From contig NC_065542.1 in the NCBI RefSeq assembly GCF_932294415.1, forward strand, positions 40,885,942 to 40,949,941: DNA of 64,000 nt. Reading direction: 5' to 3'. This stretch comes from Quercus robur (lineage: Eukaryota > Streptophyta > Magnoliopsida > Fagales > Fagaceae). Positions 46,597 through 58,439 of the stretch are shown here, piece by piece (position 1 is the first letter of the stretch; each line of letters opens with the position of its first letter). The notes under the pieces are model-generated. The model searched no databases. It was not told the DNA's origin and worked only from the letters and a program-made list of their open reading frames with translations. A program made the translations under genes and the position numbers.

Positions 46597-47685
46597 CTAA
46601 AGGCTGTCGTCCAACTTCTGTTGAATAGCTTCTAACTGATTCTCCATGGTCTTGAGTCGCATTTGAACATGGTTGTTGGTGGAGTAGAGAAGTGTCACCA
46701 TCTCATCAATGCGTTTCTGAATATTTGCAAGCAAACTACCCACTCTATCAATTTGAGGATCAGTTTGTGCTTGCGGAATGCTAGCTTGTGGAACTTCAGG
46801 GATGACACGCGAAGTAGGTGTGGTATGTACAGGTGTCTCTGACTCAGGAGCAGATGGAGTAACCGGAGAGATGTGTGCACTATTTGGTGTTTTAGAGGAG
46901 TGACTTCTGCTAGCTTGAAGAGTGTACATGGAAATTGGACGCTGACGGGTCAACATTTTTCCATCTGTGGGAGGAACAATGCCTTCATGAAGAATGAACT
47001 TCATGATGAGACTGCAAAATGGAATACATCCTCGAGTTGCAGTTCGAACCGCGGTCTTCCTCGTGGTTTGAAAAATGTGAGCATAGATGTCAATGGGGGC
47101 TCCTGTAATAAGATCACAAAGGAATTGAGCTCTCCCAAGATTTATGAAGGTAGTGTTAGACAGTGGGTAGAGATTAGAGAACATAATCAACTTCAGTGTG
47201 GTCAGCTCTGGTGCAAACTTTGCGGTGCTGATGGATGTGCCTGTATTGGATACTTCATGATCAGAGCCTAGAACTTGTAGAATGTCTTGAATCTCTGGAG
47301 TTCGATCATCGTACGGAGTTAGATCCACATTTTGAGGTCTAGTGATGCAGAGAATATCAGCGATGGAGTTCGGGGAAATGCCAAATTCCTTTCCTCTGAC
47401 CCAGAAAATGAGTTCAACTCCAAGATCACTTGCATTTGAGAAGCATTCCTTAACCGGTTCATTCATTGGATCGACAAAATTCCCAAACAAGTTTGCCCAA
47501 TCTCGTGGCTTAAAGATTCGAGGGATAAAAGCGGTCCCTAAGGTGTCAAACTCCACCACCCGTTCCACTATAGGAGTTGACTTGTCAAAGATGTTTGAGT
47601 AGATGTGTGAGGTAAGCAGGGTTCTGAACCTCTCCAAATTGGAGTCTTGAGATGACTGAGATGAGAGTCGAGTCCTTAGCAACTA
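46597..47685 (-). pseudogene. Second ORF of retrotransposon 1, 'putative plant transposon protein' family
   Basis: A 361-codon open frame contains VEFDTLGTAFIPRIFKPRDW, VDPMNEPVKECFSNASDLGV, VRGKEFGISPNSIADILCI and LYPLSNTTFINLGRAQFLCD, typical of the plant-specific domain annotated as putative plant transposon protein (PF20167-like). A Ser/Pro-rich linker and a C-terminal coiled coil (about the last 45 residues) follow. No ATG opens the frame: a TAG (47685-47683) precedes a TTG. Upstream there are a plausible acceptor (TTGCAG near 47745) and donor (GTATGG near 48525), so the real start may lie in another exon or the gene may be dead. Biochemical role unknown. Confidence 0.7.
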
Positions 47686-48499
47686 GGGTTGTTGGATCGT
47701 CAGCAACAATGTCTTTGCCCTTAAAGGATCGACAAGACAACTGCAAGAGAATAGGCACGCAACAAAGAACCAAAAATAGCACCACACAAGATAAATACCA
47801 ACATGATTAGATGCAAATAAGAGTGTAAACCAGAGATTTTATACACAAATACAAACTTAAGATAGGTCAGACCCAAACAGAACCACAATCAATACTAAAG
47901 TGCACAATGAGACAGGTGCAACAAAATGGTGAAAGTGCAATAGAGCATAGAGTAACACAAATTCAGAAATAACTGTCAATGAGACAGTCTACCATGACCA
48001 TGATATGCACAGATTAACAACATTCGAACATTAAGAACGGATAGCATAAATAAGACCACATAAGATAGGAATAGGCATAAAATATCAAAATGAAAGATCA
48101 GAACACCCAAAATAGAGCACATGGCAGTGAGACATAACATTCAGAAAATGAAGTGTTTTAAAGAGAAACTTTCAAGATGCAATCACACACATTTTATGTC
48201 ATCATAAAAACACAGTGATATGAGATAAGTAATCCAATGCCGCAAGCATACTTCAACACACACACACAAATGAATGGAGCAAGTCACAAAAAGTACCAAA
48301 CCCATTTATCAAAAAAGTTTGAAAATCAACAACAGGCAAATAACAGAACAAAGAAAAAACACAGTGTGACCAACAATATGAAAACGGATGAAAGCAACAA
48401 CAAACACAACCAGCCATACCCATCAAACAAAGAGAAGAATGTTTCGAAAATAGTATCTACTCAAATGGCAAAAAAAACATTCATTAAACAGAGAATATG

Positions 48500-48960
48500 A
48501 GATGAGGAAAATAAGACCCATACCTTTTCTTGATGATTTTGAGAAGAAATGAAGCAACAATGGAGTTTGAAAATGGGTACACAGAGTGTTTGGGAAGGAG
48601 ATAGTTGAGAGAGAAGATGAATAGTCACAAAAGTTTGAGGGAAAACTGAAAAAGATTTAAAAACTGCCCATATTTTTGCCAAACATGCGTTTTTCGTGAT
48701 TTAAGAGAGTCGCCAACAAGTTGCCAGGTCAAGCCGCCAAAACACTCAAAGGTAAAATTTTGAAAAATTTTCTAAGTATTTTTTGCGACTGGAAGGTCTA
48801 CCCGCGAGAGAGTCGCGAGCTGAGCCGCGAAAATCTCTGAGTAACCCTCGCGACTGGACCTTTCACTCCTGAACAAGTTGCCAAAATTGACCAGCGAACT
48901 CGCGACTGAGGCCTGCGACTTGACTAACCCGCGACTGAGTCGCCAAAATAGGGCAAAAAT
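48500..48960 (-). promoter_or_regulatory. Internal promoter-like region upstream of the second ORF, with CGCGA-word cluster
   Basis: Positions 48780-48955 hold eight or more occurrences of CGCGA/TCGCG words (for example GTCGCGAGCTGAGCCGCGAA), the same words clustered in this element's LTRs. Downstream on the minus strand are a weak TATA-like AAAATATGG (about 48680) and then a leader with a splice donor near 48525. This suggests the second ORF has its own promoter resembling the LTR promoter. Inference from arrangement only. Confidence 0.5.
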
Positions 48961-49991
48961 GAATTTTTGAAATTTTCAGATTTTAAGAACAAAATACTTT
49001 TCAAAAACACCTAAAACAATCAAAAATCTTTTTGTGTTTGAATGAACAAAGATTGAGCATGTGAAAACATATTTCATCAAGTACAATCACACAAATGAAT
49101 ATGACATTTATTGAACATAAACTTGTGTGTTGTGTGTAGATATCAACAGTGAGATAGTCCTTAGTCTAATGTGAAATTTCAATAATCAATTCAACCAAGG
49201 CATACACAATTAGCACTAGATTATGTGACCCATCTCAATTATAGAAATATGCATATATGACCTCCCACAAAACTTGATAACATAACTTGGAGCTTTACAT
49301 TTGACTCCACTTTCAATCATAGCATTTGATCCTTTCGAGATAATCACCTCTTATTGTGAGAGTGATATTTGATATTTCACCTTGATGAGATAGCCTTTGG
49401 CTTTTTGAATAAACTTTCACTTTAATTTTTGGTCGCTTTCCCTTTTTCCTAGTCGAATACTAGTATGTGCGACAGGTTTTTGTAGTTCAATAGCTCTTTA
49501 CATTTGGAGATTTACATTTGGTGAGCTCTTTTTAGCAAAGACAAAAATAAAAAGTGGGAAAATATATAGACACAAGTCTATGCATGTCTTAAGATCAACA
49601 AAATCATTCACTAATCATTTATGACAAGTTTGAAGATCTATTTACAACAATCACATAGATTTCAAGATTTCTCCCACAGTGATAAGAGTGCAAAGAAACA
49701 ATCTATGCTCGAAAATGCATAAAGTCATTAGCACAAAGGTACAAGGCAAAACAAGTTTAGAGACAAAACTTAACTATGTCAATCAAACTTTTTGATTTTC
49801 TAATTTTTATGTGATTTTTGGATTTTTGACACAAGAAGAAAAAGATTGATAAAAAAAAAACAAAAAACAAAAAGAAAACCAAAAGTATGCACAAAAAGAC
49901 AAACAAACAACCATCAACATAAACAACAAGTAAACAATCAAACACTGTCACAAATCATAGGAAGTATTAATGCATGGACATGTTGTAATGC

Positions 49992-51943
49992 TTATGCATG
50001 AGTACCCTTTTTCACCCACACATCACTTGCGTTTGGGGTGATTTCCTTATAGGATTGGGTACGGGTGTTAGGGCTTTCAAACCTTCGTGTGAAGCTTTCC
50101 AAGCAGTTGGTGAATGCCCCAATCATCTTCATCACGTTCATCATTCCGGGATCACCGTTTTGATCTCTTGATGGTTCCCTAGCCCAATTTCTTCTATCAT
50201 TTCTAGGTCCTCGTGACCTTTGAGGAGTTGCACTATTCTTTACTCTCAGCTTCTGATAATTTGGTCGAGTATGCCCTTGAAGTCTGCAATGATGACACAC
50301 ATAATTTGATCTAGGACCTTTTTGTTGTCGTGGACAAGACTTGGCTCGGGATTCAGACCTACCCACAGATTGATTACGTGAATTCAACAACCGTTCGTTC
50401 CCCACATTTCTCTTCTCCTCTATCTTAGGCTTCTCAGCAATAGGACCAACATCAGCTGATTCTTTGGCCTTTATAAACTTCACTTCTTTAGTGACATTTC
50501 TAGATGAGCTACTTCCTCCGGTATATCCCAATTCGGATTTGTCTGAAAAGCTCTTTTGAGATGAAATAACATCATCTAGCTTCTTGGTGGTGACCCTCTC
50601 TATTTTATCATTCGCTTGCACAACCTCTTGCTCAAGAAATCTCACTTTTGTGTAAACTTCTGACAGCTCACCATTCAGTGTTTCTATCTCACATTTGGCC
50701 TCCCTATATCGGATTAGGAGACTTTTATAGTCCCCCTCTGCCTTCTTCATTTTTCTCACAGCTGCCTTGGCCACCCTTGTGTACTTACCCGACTTCTCCA
50801 GGAGTGAGTTATAATTCTCTTGAAGATTGGCTGTGCTTTCATCTTCTTCAGCATCTGATTCTTCAACAACTCCCAGTGATTCTTCATCACTATGTTCTCC
50901 AAGGTCTCGTACAAGCAGATTCAACTTGTCTGAAGACTCAACATGGGCAATAGTCATAAAAGCTGAATAGTTCCCCTCTCCATCACAGCTTTCTTCAGAA
51001 TCTGAGTCACTCAATGTCGTGGCATACAAACCTTTCGATTTCAAATAATTCAGACATTCTTTCTTAAAGTGTCCATGCTCGTTACATTCGAAACAAGTGA
51101 CACTTTGTGTAGATTGGAATTCTTTTCCATCTTTCTTTTTGAATTCCCTTTTCTCCCTTCCGAAACTTTGGAATTTTCCTTTATCACCAAATTTGCCATT
51201 ATTTTTTAATTTCAAGAATTTTCGAAAAATTTTTACAAGGTATGCAACATCTTTGTCAACCACATCTTCTCCCGATGAGTCATGGTCTTCCACCTTCTCA
51301 TTAATGGTTTTAAAGTAAGAGATTTACTCTTCCGTTGATTGGGTAGTGACATCTTATAAGTCTGAAGAGAACCAACCAGCTCCTGGACTTTGATGTCATT
51401 AAGGTCCTTACTCTCTTCAATCGCTGTCACTTTAGTATGAAAACATTCCAGCAATGATCGAAAGATCTTCCTTACAATTTTAGAATCCTCCGTTTTCTCT
51501 CCCAAATTGAACTTGCTTACAATCACCTCATTCAGCTTACTATAGAAAAAGTCAAAGGACTCATCCCCACTCATTTTTAATTCCTCAAACCGAGTGGTTA
51601 GCATCTGCAGCTTGGTGTCTTTTACTTTCTTCGTGCCTTCGTAAGTGGTCTCCAATATCTTCCATGCTTCTTTAGCAACGGTAATGTGAGAGATCCTGTG
51701 AAATTCATCTGGAGACACACCATAGAAAATAGTATTGAGTGCTTTACTGTTAGCATTAGATGCAGCGAGTGCTGCCTTATCCCATGAGGATTTGGCTTCC
51801 TTAGGCTTGGTCCAACCTATCTCAACAGCATCCCAAACAGATTCATCAATGGAACACAGAAAAGCTCTCATGCGAACCTTCCAAAAAGCATAATTACTAC
51901 CATCAAAATATGGAAGTGCATTTAGGGATTGAGACCGATCCAT
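49992..51943 (-). pseudogene. gag of retrotransposon 1 (Copia-type, DUF4219/UBN2 plus zinc-knuckle), one frameshift
   Basis: Start MDRSQSLNALPYFDGSNYAF (DUF4219), then UBN2-like ISHITVAKEAWKILETTYEG and ELKMSGDESFDFFYSKLNEV. Near 51310 the frame shifts by one base at a short A run (TTAAAACC) and continues EDHDSSGEDVVDKDVAYLVK. CCHC knuckle CFECNEHGHFKKEC (about 51090-51050), a coiled coil (about 50830-50570), and a second, altered knuckle CHHCRLQGHTRPN (about 50295-50255). It ends at 49992 with VWVKKGTHA then stop, with no protease after it. Gag forms the particle and packages the RNA. Confidence 0.87.
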
Positions 51944-51998
51944 CTCAATAGGGAGTCAAGGATCACACAATGGTAATGAAACCACTAGAAGTGTACCC

Positions 51999-52010
51999 GC
52001 TCTGATACCA
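51999..52010 (-). other. Primer binding site of retrotransposon 1
   Basis: The minus strand reads TGGTATCAGAGC two bases inside the 5' LTR, complementary to the 3' end of plant initiator tRNA-Met. Confidence 0.88.
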
Positions 52011-52012
52011 AT

Positions 52013-53120
52013 TGAAAGTTCAAATAGTGTAAAAACATCCTTGAATGTTTAGACTTCCAATTTACAAATTAACCAATTCAAGCTTTATGTCAAACAACTA
52101 GTGTGCGGAAAATAAACAAAAGCTATAATATAGAATTGGAAAAACAATTTAAGCCAAATTAAAATCACAACCCACAGCAGATAATAAAAGGCAAAGATAA
52201 AAAGGGAAGGAAAATGCAAACACAAAGACAACACTCGATGTGTTATCGAAGAGGAAACCAAAGCCCTCGGTGTAAAATCTCTTCGCCGCCCTCCAAGCGG
52301 TAAACAATCCACTAGAAAATGTAGTTGGGATATATGGACAGCAATAAACCCTCCAAGCCTAATCTACCCAGTGCACCTAAGCCCTCCAAGCTTCTTGCTC
52401 CAACGAGGTTGCGCTGAACCTTTTTCTTTTCTAGCTTCTCAAATTCCGCTACTAGACCATAGCAGGAACTAATGTAGATTGGTTCCTTCCTAACTGCTTC
52501 CCAGAACACCAAACAGCCCTCTCACAGTAATGAATATGGTGAGAACAAGGTTTTGGTAAAATGCCTCTCAAGAGTTTGACAATGGAGAGGAAGAGAGTTG
52601 AGAAATTTGAAGAGACTCTAATGTATAGATTGTAGGTGAATCAATCTTGTTTTACTCTAGGGTTTTTCTCTCAAAATTCTCTCTAAAAGCTCTCTTTCTT
52701 TTGTGGGTATAGGGGGTATATATACTAGGGTGAGAGAGGAATGTGAAACGTCAGGTTTTTCAAAACAGGGCTGGCTCGCAGCTTGGCCTCGCGACTTGAC
52801 TGAGTCACGAGATCCAGTCGCGAGATAACCATATGGCCAGTTGTCCTGTTTTGTCCTGTAGTGCTCTAGCTAGCATGGCTGTTCACCTTCTGGCATGTTT
52901 GGCACGTGTGCTGCATCTGGCGGCTTGCAGCCGCGAGTCACTCGCTAGATCTAGCCGCGAGTCTCTGTTTTCTTGCACACTCTTGAGCATTCGACACTCT
53001 ATCTCACTCACTACCCTTACAACAAAACCCACCTAAATACAGGGTTACTAAATGCTGAAATACAAGCAAATTTGGCACGGAATAAAGCCAATAAGATAGT
53101 TGATTAAATTCAACCTTACA
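52013..53120 (-). repeat. 5' LTR of retrotransposon 1 (1,108 bp)
   Basis: Same ends as the other LTR. TATA box at about 52715-52725 on the minus strand; CGCGA-word clusters at 52788-52830 and 52925-52965. Some CGCGA sites differ from the other LTR in ways expected of methylated CpG decay (for example TCACGAG for TCGCGAG). Confidence 0.92.
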
Positions 53121-53125
53121 GTACC

Positions 53126-53928
53126 AACATACAAGAGAATAAAAGATAAACTCTTACTTCATTTGACATATTGGTTCATAATACAATGAACATACTAATT
53201 ATTGTTGTTAAGATGAAATCTGAAAAATCATCTATTGTTTATAAATACAATAGACGTATTAATTATTATTGTTAAGTGAATTGTAATTACTATTGCTCAA
53301 AATTCTTTTATCTATTAGTTTGTCTTTACTCTTTACGATTCTTTTATTTAACAATTCAACTCAACTTTTACAACTATTGCACTTTGTAATTTTATTAAGT
53401 GTGTGTTTGAGTTTTGATTATAAAGCGAGCTTATTGCTCTCTTTTTTGTCCCACTATATGTAGGTTCCATGTGAGTCCCTACTTGTTTTATTTAGCCTTT
53501 ACCTTTTATTTATGCTGCTTTCAGCAAAAGTAAGATAAGTTGTTCCCAAGTGGACTAAGAAAATTTTTGTTCTGTTAACATTTGTTTTTGTCTTCACCCA
53601 ATCACCCTCAACCTATCCCACGCCCGTAGTCCCTACTCAACAAATAACAAATTAAAAACACATTTATGTTTAGCAACTTTTTTTTTCAAGGTTTTAGATC
53701 AAATTGGTTTGTTGTTGGGCTTTTTTTCTTTGTTTAAAAATGCTAAGATATTGGTAAGAAGATCATATTCAATTTTATTTCAGCTGTACTTTGAAAAAAA
53801 ATAAGGTCAGAGTGTTGAAAATTTTATTTAGGGGTCAAAATAAAATAAAAATAAAAATATTATATATAATATATATATTTTTTTGCAAGTCAGCTAGCGC
53901 CACCCCTGTTAATCACGGAAAATTACTA
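53126..53928. other. Intergenic, nothing recognised
   Basis: AT-rich sequence with short duplicated phrases (AATACAATGAACATACTAAT / AATACAATAGACGTATTAAT). No coding sequence was supported. Confidence 0.4.
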
Positions 53929-54035
53929 GATACTCTTAGAGTAGAGAAACATAGTACTCCTTTATCTTATATGAATGGTGAATATTATCATATAAATCTA
54001 ATTAACGTGAGAGAGGAACTATCACGTTGTAAAAC
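53929..54035. mobile_element. Diverged half-copy of the foldback MITE
   Basis: GGAAAATTACTAGATACTC, TAGTACTCCTTT, CTTATATGAATGGTG and GTGAGAGAGGAAC follow the order of the element at 42702-42859 with many substitutions; the right arm is missing or unrecognisable. Confidence 0.5.
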
Positions 54036-54115
54036 TTTGAGAATATTGAATAACTACTTGTTTAGTAACCTATTTTCCCAATTGCAATTGATAGGCCAAA
54101 AATGAATTGACCTAT

Positions 54116-55038
54116 TGTGATAAATTAACCAATTAATTTAGCCAAATGAATTAATTAAGTTAATTAACATGCAAACGCATGGTAGCACAAACAAATCACC
54201 AATAAATTAAGTATGTAGCGAAAAATAAATTTGATACGGAGATTTGTTTACAAATGGGGAAAACCAATACAACAAAAACCTCCTCCAGGTGATTTTAAAG
54301 TCACCACTCTCGAAATTCTACTATTATCACAACAAGCGGTTATAAGTAAAAGCATCCTTATACCTTATACCAACCTACAGTTGAACCCTTACCCTAATAC
54401 CCAATTAGACTTTTTCTGTAGTAACAATTTCTCCTTTTGACACACGGTTCCCAGTATGTGACTAACCAACGATGAAGATCAAGAAGATGTTTGGTCACAA
54501 AACCTTATGGTGCACAAACACAGCAACTTCTTCACAAGAATGATGAACTAGGGCAAATTCTGTCTCCGGTCACAATTTTCTTAAACAAACTTTGCTCAAC
54601 ACTTGTGCAACTTGTGAACACTTTGACGGCCATTAAAATAATCCATTTATATGTCTAGGGTTGTGAGAAAAGAAAGCCCAAACACATAAACATGGATTGG
54701 AGTTAAAATAGAACTGAAATTCTATTTTTCATAAACCTCGACAGATACCCTATCTGTCGAGCTACTGTCGAGCCACGAGTTTCAACAACTCTACAGGTCT
54801 CGATAGATAGATAGCTGTCAAGCTAGCTGTTGAGCTTTAATGAACAACACTTTTTCAGCTTGTTTCTTAGACAAACTTGCATGGTTTTAATACTTGATCT
54901 TGAAACACAGTTTCTTGAAGTATTAAACACATCCTAGATCTACCCAGTTACAAGTAAAGTGTATTTTGTCAAAGAATTAGCCAATTACATAAAATAGTGA
55001 CATATGTTTCTAACAAGTGAATCACATATGTCCTAACA
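54116..55038 (-). repeat. 3' LTR of retrotransposon 2 (923 bp)
   Basis: On the minus strand it starts TGTTAGGACATATGTGATTC and ends TTTATCACA. A TATA-like ACATATAAATGG lies at about 54660-54645, downstream of a cluster of CTGTCGAG/CTCGACAG words (54737-54830). Confidence 0.78.
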
Positions 55039-55050
55039 ATTTCCCCCTTT
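55039..55050 (-). other. Polypurine tract of retrotransposon 2
   Basis: Minus strand AAAGGGGGAAAT immediately before the 3' LTR. Confidence 0.75.
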
Positions 55051-55596
55051 GGCAATCTATGACAAAACCATAACAAACAAATGAGATATAAGAGAAGTTA
55101 TAAATCACTTAACTTATATTCACTTGTTGAATACAATAAAATCTATCCTAACACAAACTTTTGAAAAATTTTGTAAGAAGAGAGTTTATAGCAAGTAGAC
55201 TTTGACAACCTGTATTTCTGAAACACTTTAAACAAAACTCATCAAGACATCTTTGTATGAAACAGAAATAATATATTGCATATAAGTAATAAAAGCCATG
55301 TGTATAAAGAAAGAAAAGAAACAACACATGCAAGGGTAGGTGAAAGAAACATACATCAACATATATAAGGAATAAGTACAGTGTATGTCAATAATGGTCA
55401 CAAGACCCATGTACAAGAATAAATGTATCTAAAATAGAGAAAAGAAAAAGATACATGTAATCCTCATAGCATCCCTCAATAATATCAACACTCCCCCTAA
55501 CAAAGATGTCCTATACTAACTCTCCCCATAAGAAAGACTACTCTCGTATCCAAAACTACTCTCCCTTTTTGTCACGAGTGACAAAGGGTAAGAGTG

Positions 55597-57916
55597 TCAA
55601 GTAGACATCTCATTGGTAGAGCTAGTATCTCTATCATCATCATCATCAGAAGCATCCTCGTCTTCACCATCATCACCATCCTCATCCTCAAAATCAGAAA
55701 CCACTGGAGAAGGTGGAGGAGAAGCCTTAGGAACAAAGTCACCCATGAACACCTGCCGTCGTGCAATATGACCGACACGAATGTTCACCTGATACAACTC
55801 TGTAAAGAGTGTATCAAGGCAAGCATCCATGCGTTGCAGCTACGCCATGATGTCTCCAAGTGACACATCGCTTGTAGAAGAGGAGGGAGTGAATGTGGAT
55901 GAAGCAGAACGAGATGGAGCTGAACGGGAGGAAGGAGCTACTAAATCCGACTGCTGTGATGATGACTTGCATAATGTAGCATAATTTATCACTTCTCAAC
56001 TTTAAACTTTAGTCTAATTTTATTTATTTTTGTTGATTTTAGATTTCATTATTGTTATTTAAATTTTATTCCAAATTTGAAGAAAATGAAGACCCAAATG
56101 TTAGAAGCATAAAACGGGGAGAGAGAGTTGGGCTTTTGAAGGAAACACGTTTTGGGTTGAAAATAGAAGGGCAACATGTTTAAGAAAGAAAAGGGAGCAC
56201 TGAACTAAAAAAAAAGGAAAGGGTGCTAAACTGAAAAACAGAGGACGACGTTGAACTGTGAAGACGAAGCAGCAGAGACGAAAACGAGAGATTATTTCAA
56301 GCATCCATTTGTCCTTACAATCTTCTCAGATACATTATGGTGAATTCATTTCTATTGAGTTTAATTTTTAGTATGAACTAAATCTTCTTTATTCTAGGAA
56401 AACGATGTAATCTAATTCCGAATTTTGATTGCTTTTCTATGGTAATTTGAATTAATTCTCTTCATTTTTGTCTAATTTATTCTGAGCTTATTGCTTCTAA
56501 TTAACTGACCATTAATTAGATGATTTTGATCTTGTGATTTGCTGTCAAAAGAGGGAATTATAGGATAGATCTTGAATATTTCGGCATAGGTAAATATAGA
56601 GATCGAAAGACTTGTATGAACTTTTTTAGTATTAACATTGTTGATCTTAATGCTTTCTTGCTTTATTAAGTTGCATACTCTTGTATAAAATAATGAACAA
56701 GAATGTTTCCAATTGATTGTCGAAAGAGGCTTTTGGATGAGTTTGGAGATTGCTAACAAACAGAGAGAATTAAATTCAATTAGCTAGATGAGTATAGTAT
56801 AGTGAGGGATTAGATGAAATTGATTTCCTAGAAGTTTTCTCTCCATTAATTTGATTCTCGAGCAACATCTTGTTTTTCCTCTGTGTATTTTCTTGAGCTT
56901 GATTTTATTTTAAATTCCAATTACAAAAATCTTAGTGATTTCTCTAGATAAAATTGAGATTAGCAAAATTTTGGTATTTGTCAAAAGTAAGTTACCAATC
57001 CCTGAGGACGATATTCTTCTCATCACTTTACTATAAAACTACGATACTGTGCACTTACAGTTTTGCATCGACCACGTGACCGAAACTGCGCCTCGCTACG
57101 TTTAACAGTTGCGACGTCTATGGCACACATGACAGAGAAAAGGTCAGAAGAGGGAAAAGGAACAGAAAAATGGCATAAAATCCGCATGGTAGCCGAAGGG
57201 AAAATGAGCTTATAACAGGTAGCCATATCCCTATACACATCTATAAGAGAGAAAATAAAATGTGAAGGAAAATCAATAGTGAGATGCTCAAGAAGAGACA
57301 ACAAAAATCGAGCACGAGGCTCTGTGATAGAGTTGTAATGAGAGAGTGGGTGCAAAAAAAAAGTCATCACCATGTTTATGAATCTAGGACCTTTAGCAAA
57401 GGCCTTACATGGTATAAACTAACTGTTACCCCAATCAGAAGGGCACTCGTAGAAAGCAGAGATCATCTCGTCTTTGGATACAGTCCTCAAACACTCATAT
57501 CCAAGGTAGTCAAGATGCTTTACCCTCAAGACATGAAGCACATTCGCAACAAGTTACGGTGTGACAACAATGCGTGTACCTTAAATGCGAGTAGATTAGA
57601 GAGGTATTAAAGAATCGAATCTATGCATGTTGGAGTAAAACTCCTAAATCAGCACGGAGGGACATGTGACCGAGACGTCACACAATAACTCCCAAACTCA
57701 ACTGTGAATGACATCAGGTAGGTCAGTGTCAGCAAAGTTTGCCAAAATGACTCGACGTTTCAAATGAACACCTCATCGAGAAAAGTTCTCAGAGAAGTAC
57801 TTTCGGACATCCTCATCGTGGAACCGAATATGAGAAGGAGTAGGATCAGAAGACTAAGATGATGCCCTAGAACGCAAAGGGTTCTGGGATGGAGCTGACT
57901 TACGCTTAGGTGCCAT
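55597..57916 (-). pseudogene. Second ORF of retrotransposon 2 (putative plant transposon protein), split by insertion
   Basis: It starts MAPKRKSAPSQNPLRSRASS (ATG 57916-57914). Stops interrupt the body, but recognisable parts include HPLSHYNSITEPRARFLLSL, DVYRDMATCYKLIFPSATMR and VKRSEAQFRSRGR. A 1,090-bp insertion (55973-57062) follows, then the frame resumes with an acidic, Ser/Pro-rich C-terminus (VVSDFEDEDGDDGEDEDASD) ending at 55597. It occupies the same place as the second ORF of retrotransposon 1. Function unknown. Confidence 0.72.
55973..57062. mobile_element. 1,090-bp insertion in the second ORF, flanked by TTGCAT
   Basis: The direct repeat TTGCAT occurs at 55967-55972 and 57063-57068, and the ORF reads on from one side to the other. 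The insert ends with CTACGATACTGTGCACTTAC and contains GGACGATATTCTTCTCATC, phrases typical of plant LTR ends, but its ends are not the usual TG..CA. It may be an atypical solo LTR or another element. Confidence 0.55.
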
Positions 57917-58439
57917 AGACACGACTAACGTAAACAGAAAAGAGAGGGAGAGAAATAAACAATCAAAAAAGTCCCAACAAATTTCAAATATAGCAAGTAT
58001 ATTGAAAAAGGAGTACGTATGCATGGGGAATGCATGAACATGTGACATGCAAAGGAAATTGCATCATGGGCTCAGCCCAATCCAATCATACTAGCACACA
58101 ATCAGTTTAACATATATATCACACATCTAAATGCATGAGAATATAGTTATAATGCATGTGTGATGCAATGCATGAGATTTTAAACTCATTTAATCAAAAA
58201 TCCATCCCAAAATTTCAACAATAACTCATTAATTTTGAAAAACCCCAAAATTTTTTAAAAACCCCAAAACCTAGGTTTCAAAACATGAAATGCATGTAAA
58301 AGAGAGATAAGAAACATACCAAGTGAAGAAAAAAACTTGAGAAAGCTTGAAGAACACTTGGAATTGAGGTTTAGAGTGAGAAAAAGTGTTTAGGGAGGAG
58401 AGAACACAAAGGTATCGAGAGAGAGATTGAGAGAAATGA

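Larger units (their letters stand above)
44652..53120 (-). mobile_element. LTR retrotransposon 1: complete, gag plus second ORF, no pol (8.5 kb)
   Basis: Two LTRs (44652-45758 and 52013-53120) enclose 6.25 kb, flanked by the 5-bp duplication GTACC (44647-44651 and 53121-53125). Orientation is minus. The PBS next to the right LTR matches the initiator tRNA-Met type (TGGTATCAGAGC) and the PPT next to the left LTR reads AAAGGGGGAGAT. Coding content is a Copia-style gag (51943-49992) and a plant-transposon ORF (47682-46597). No protease, integrase, RT or RNase H motif was found in any frame, so it must borrow these enzymes. LTRs differ at several percent of sites by eye. Confidence 0.92.

Noticed and set aside
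53791-54105. 104-codon plus-strand frame
   Set aside because: AT-rich low-complexity start, runs through the half-copy MITE, no motif.
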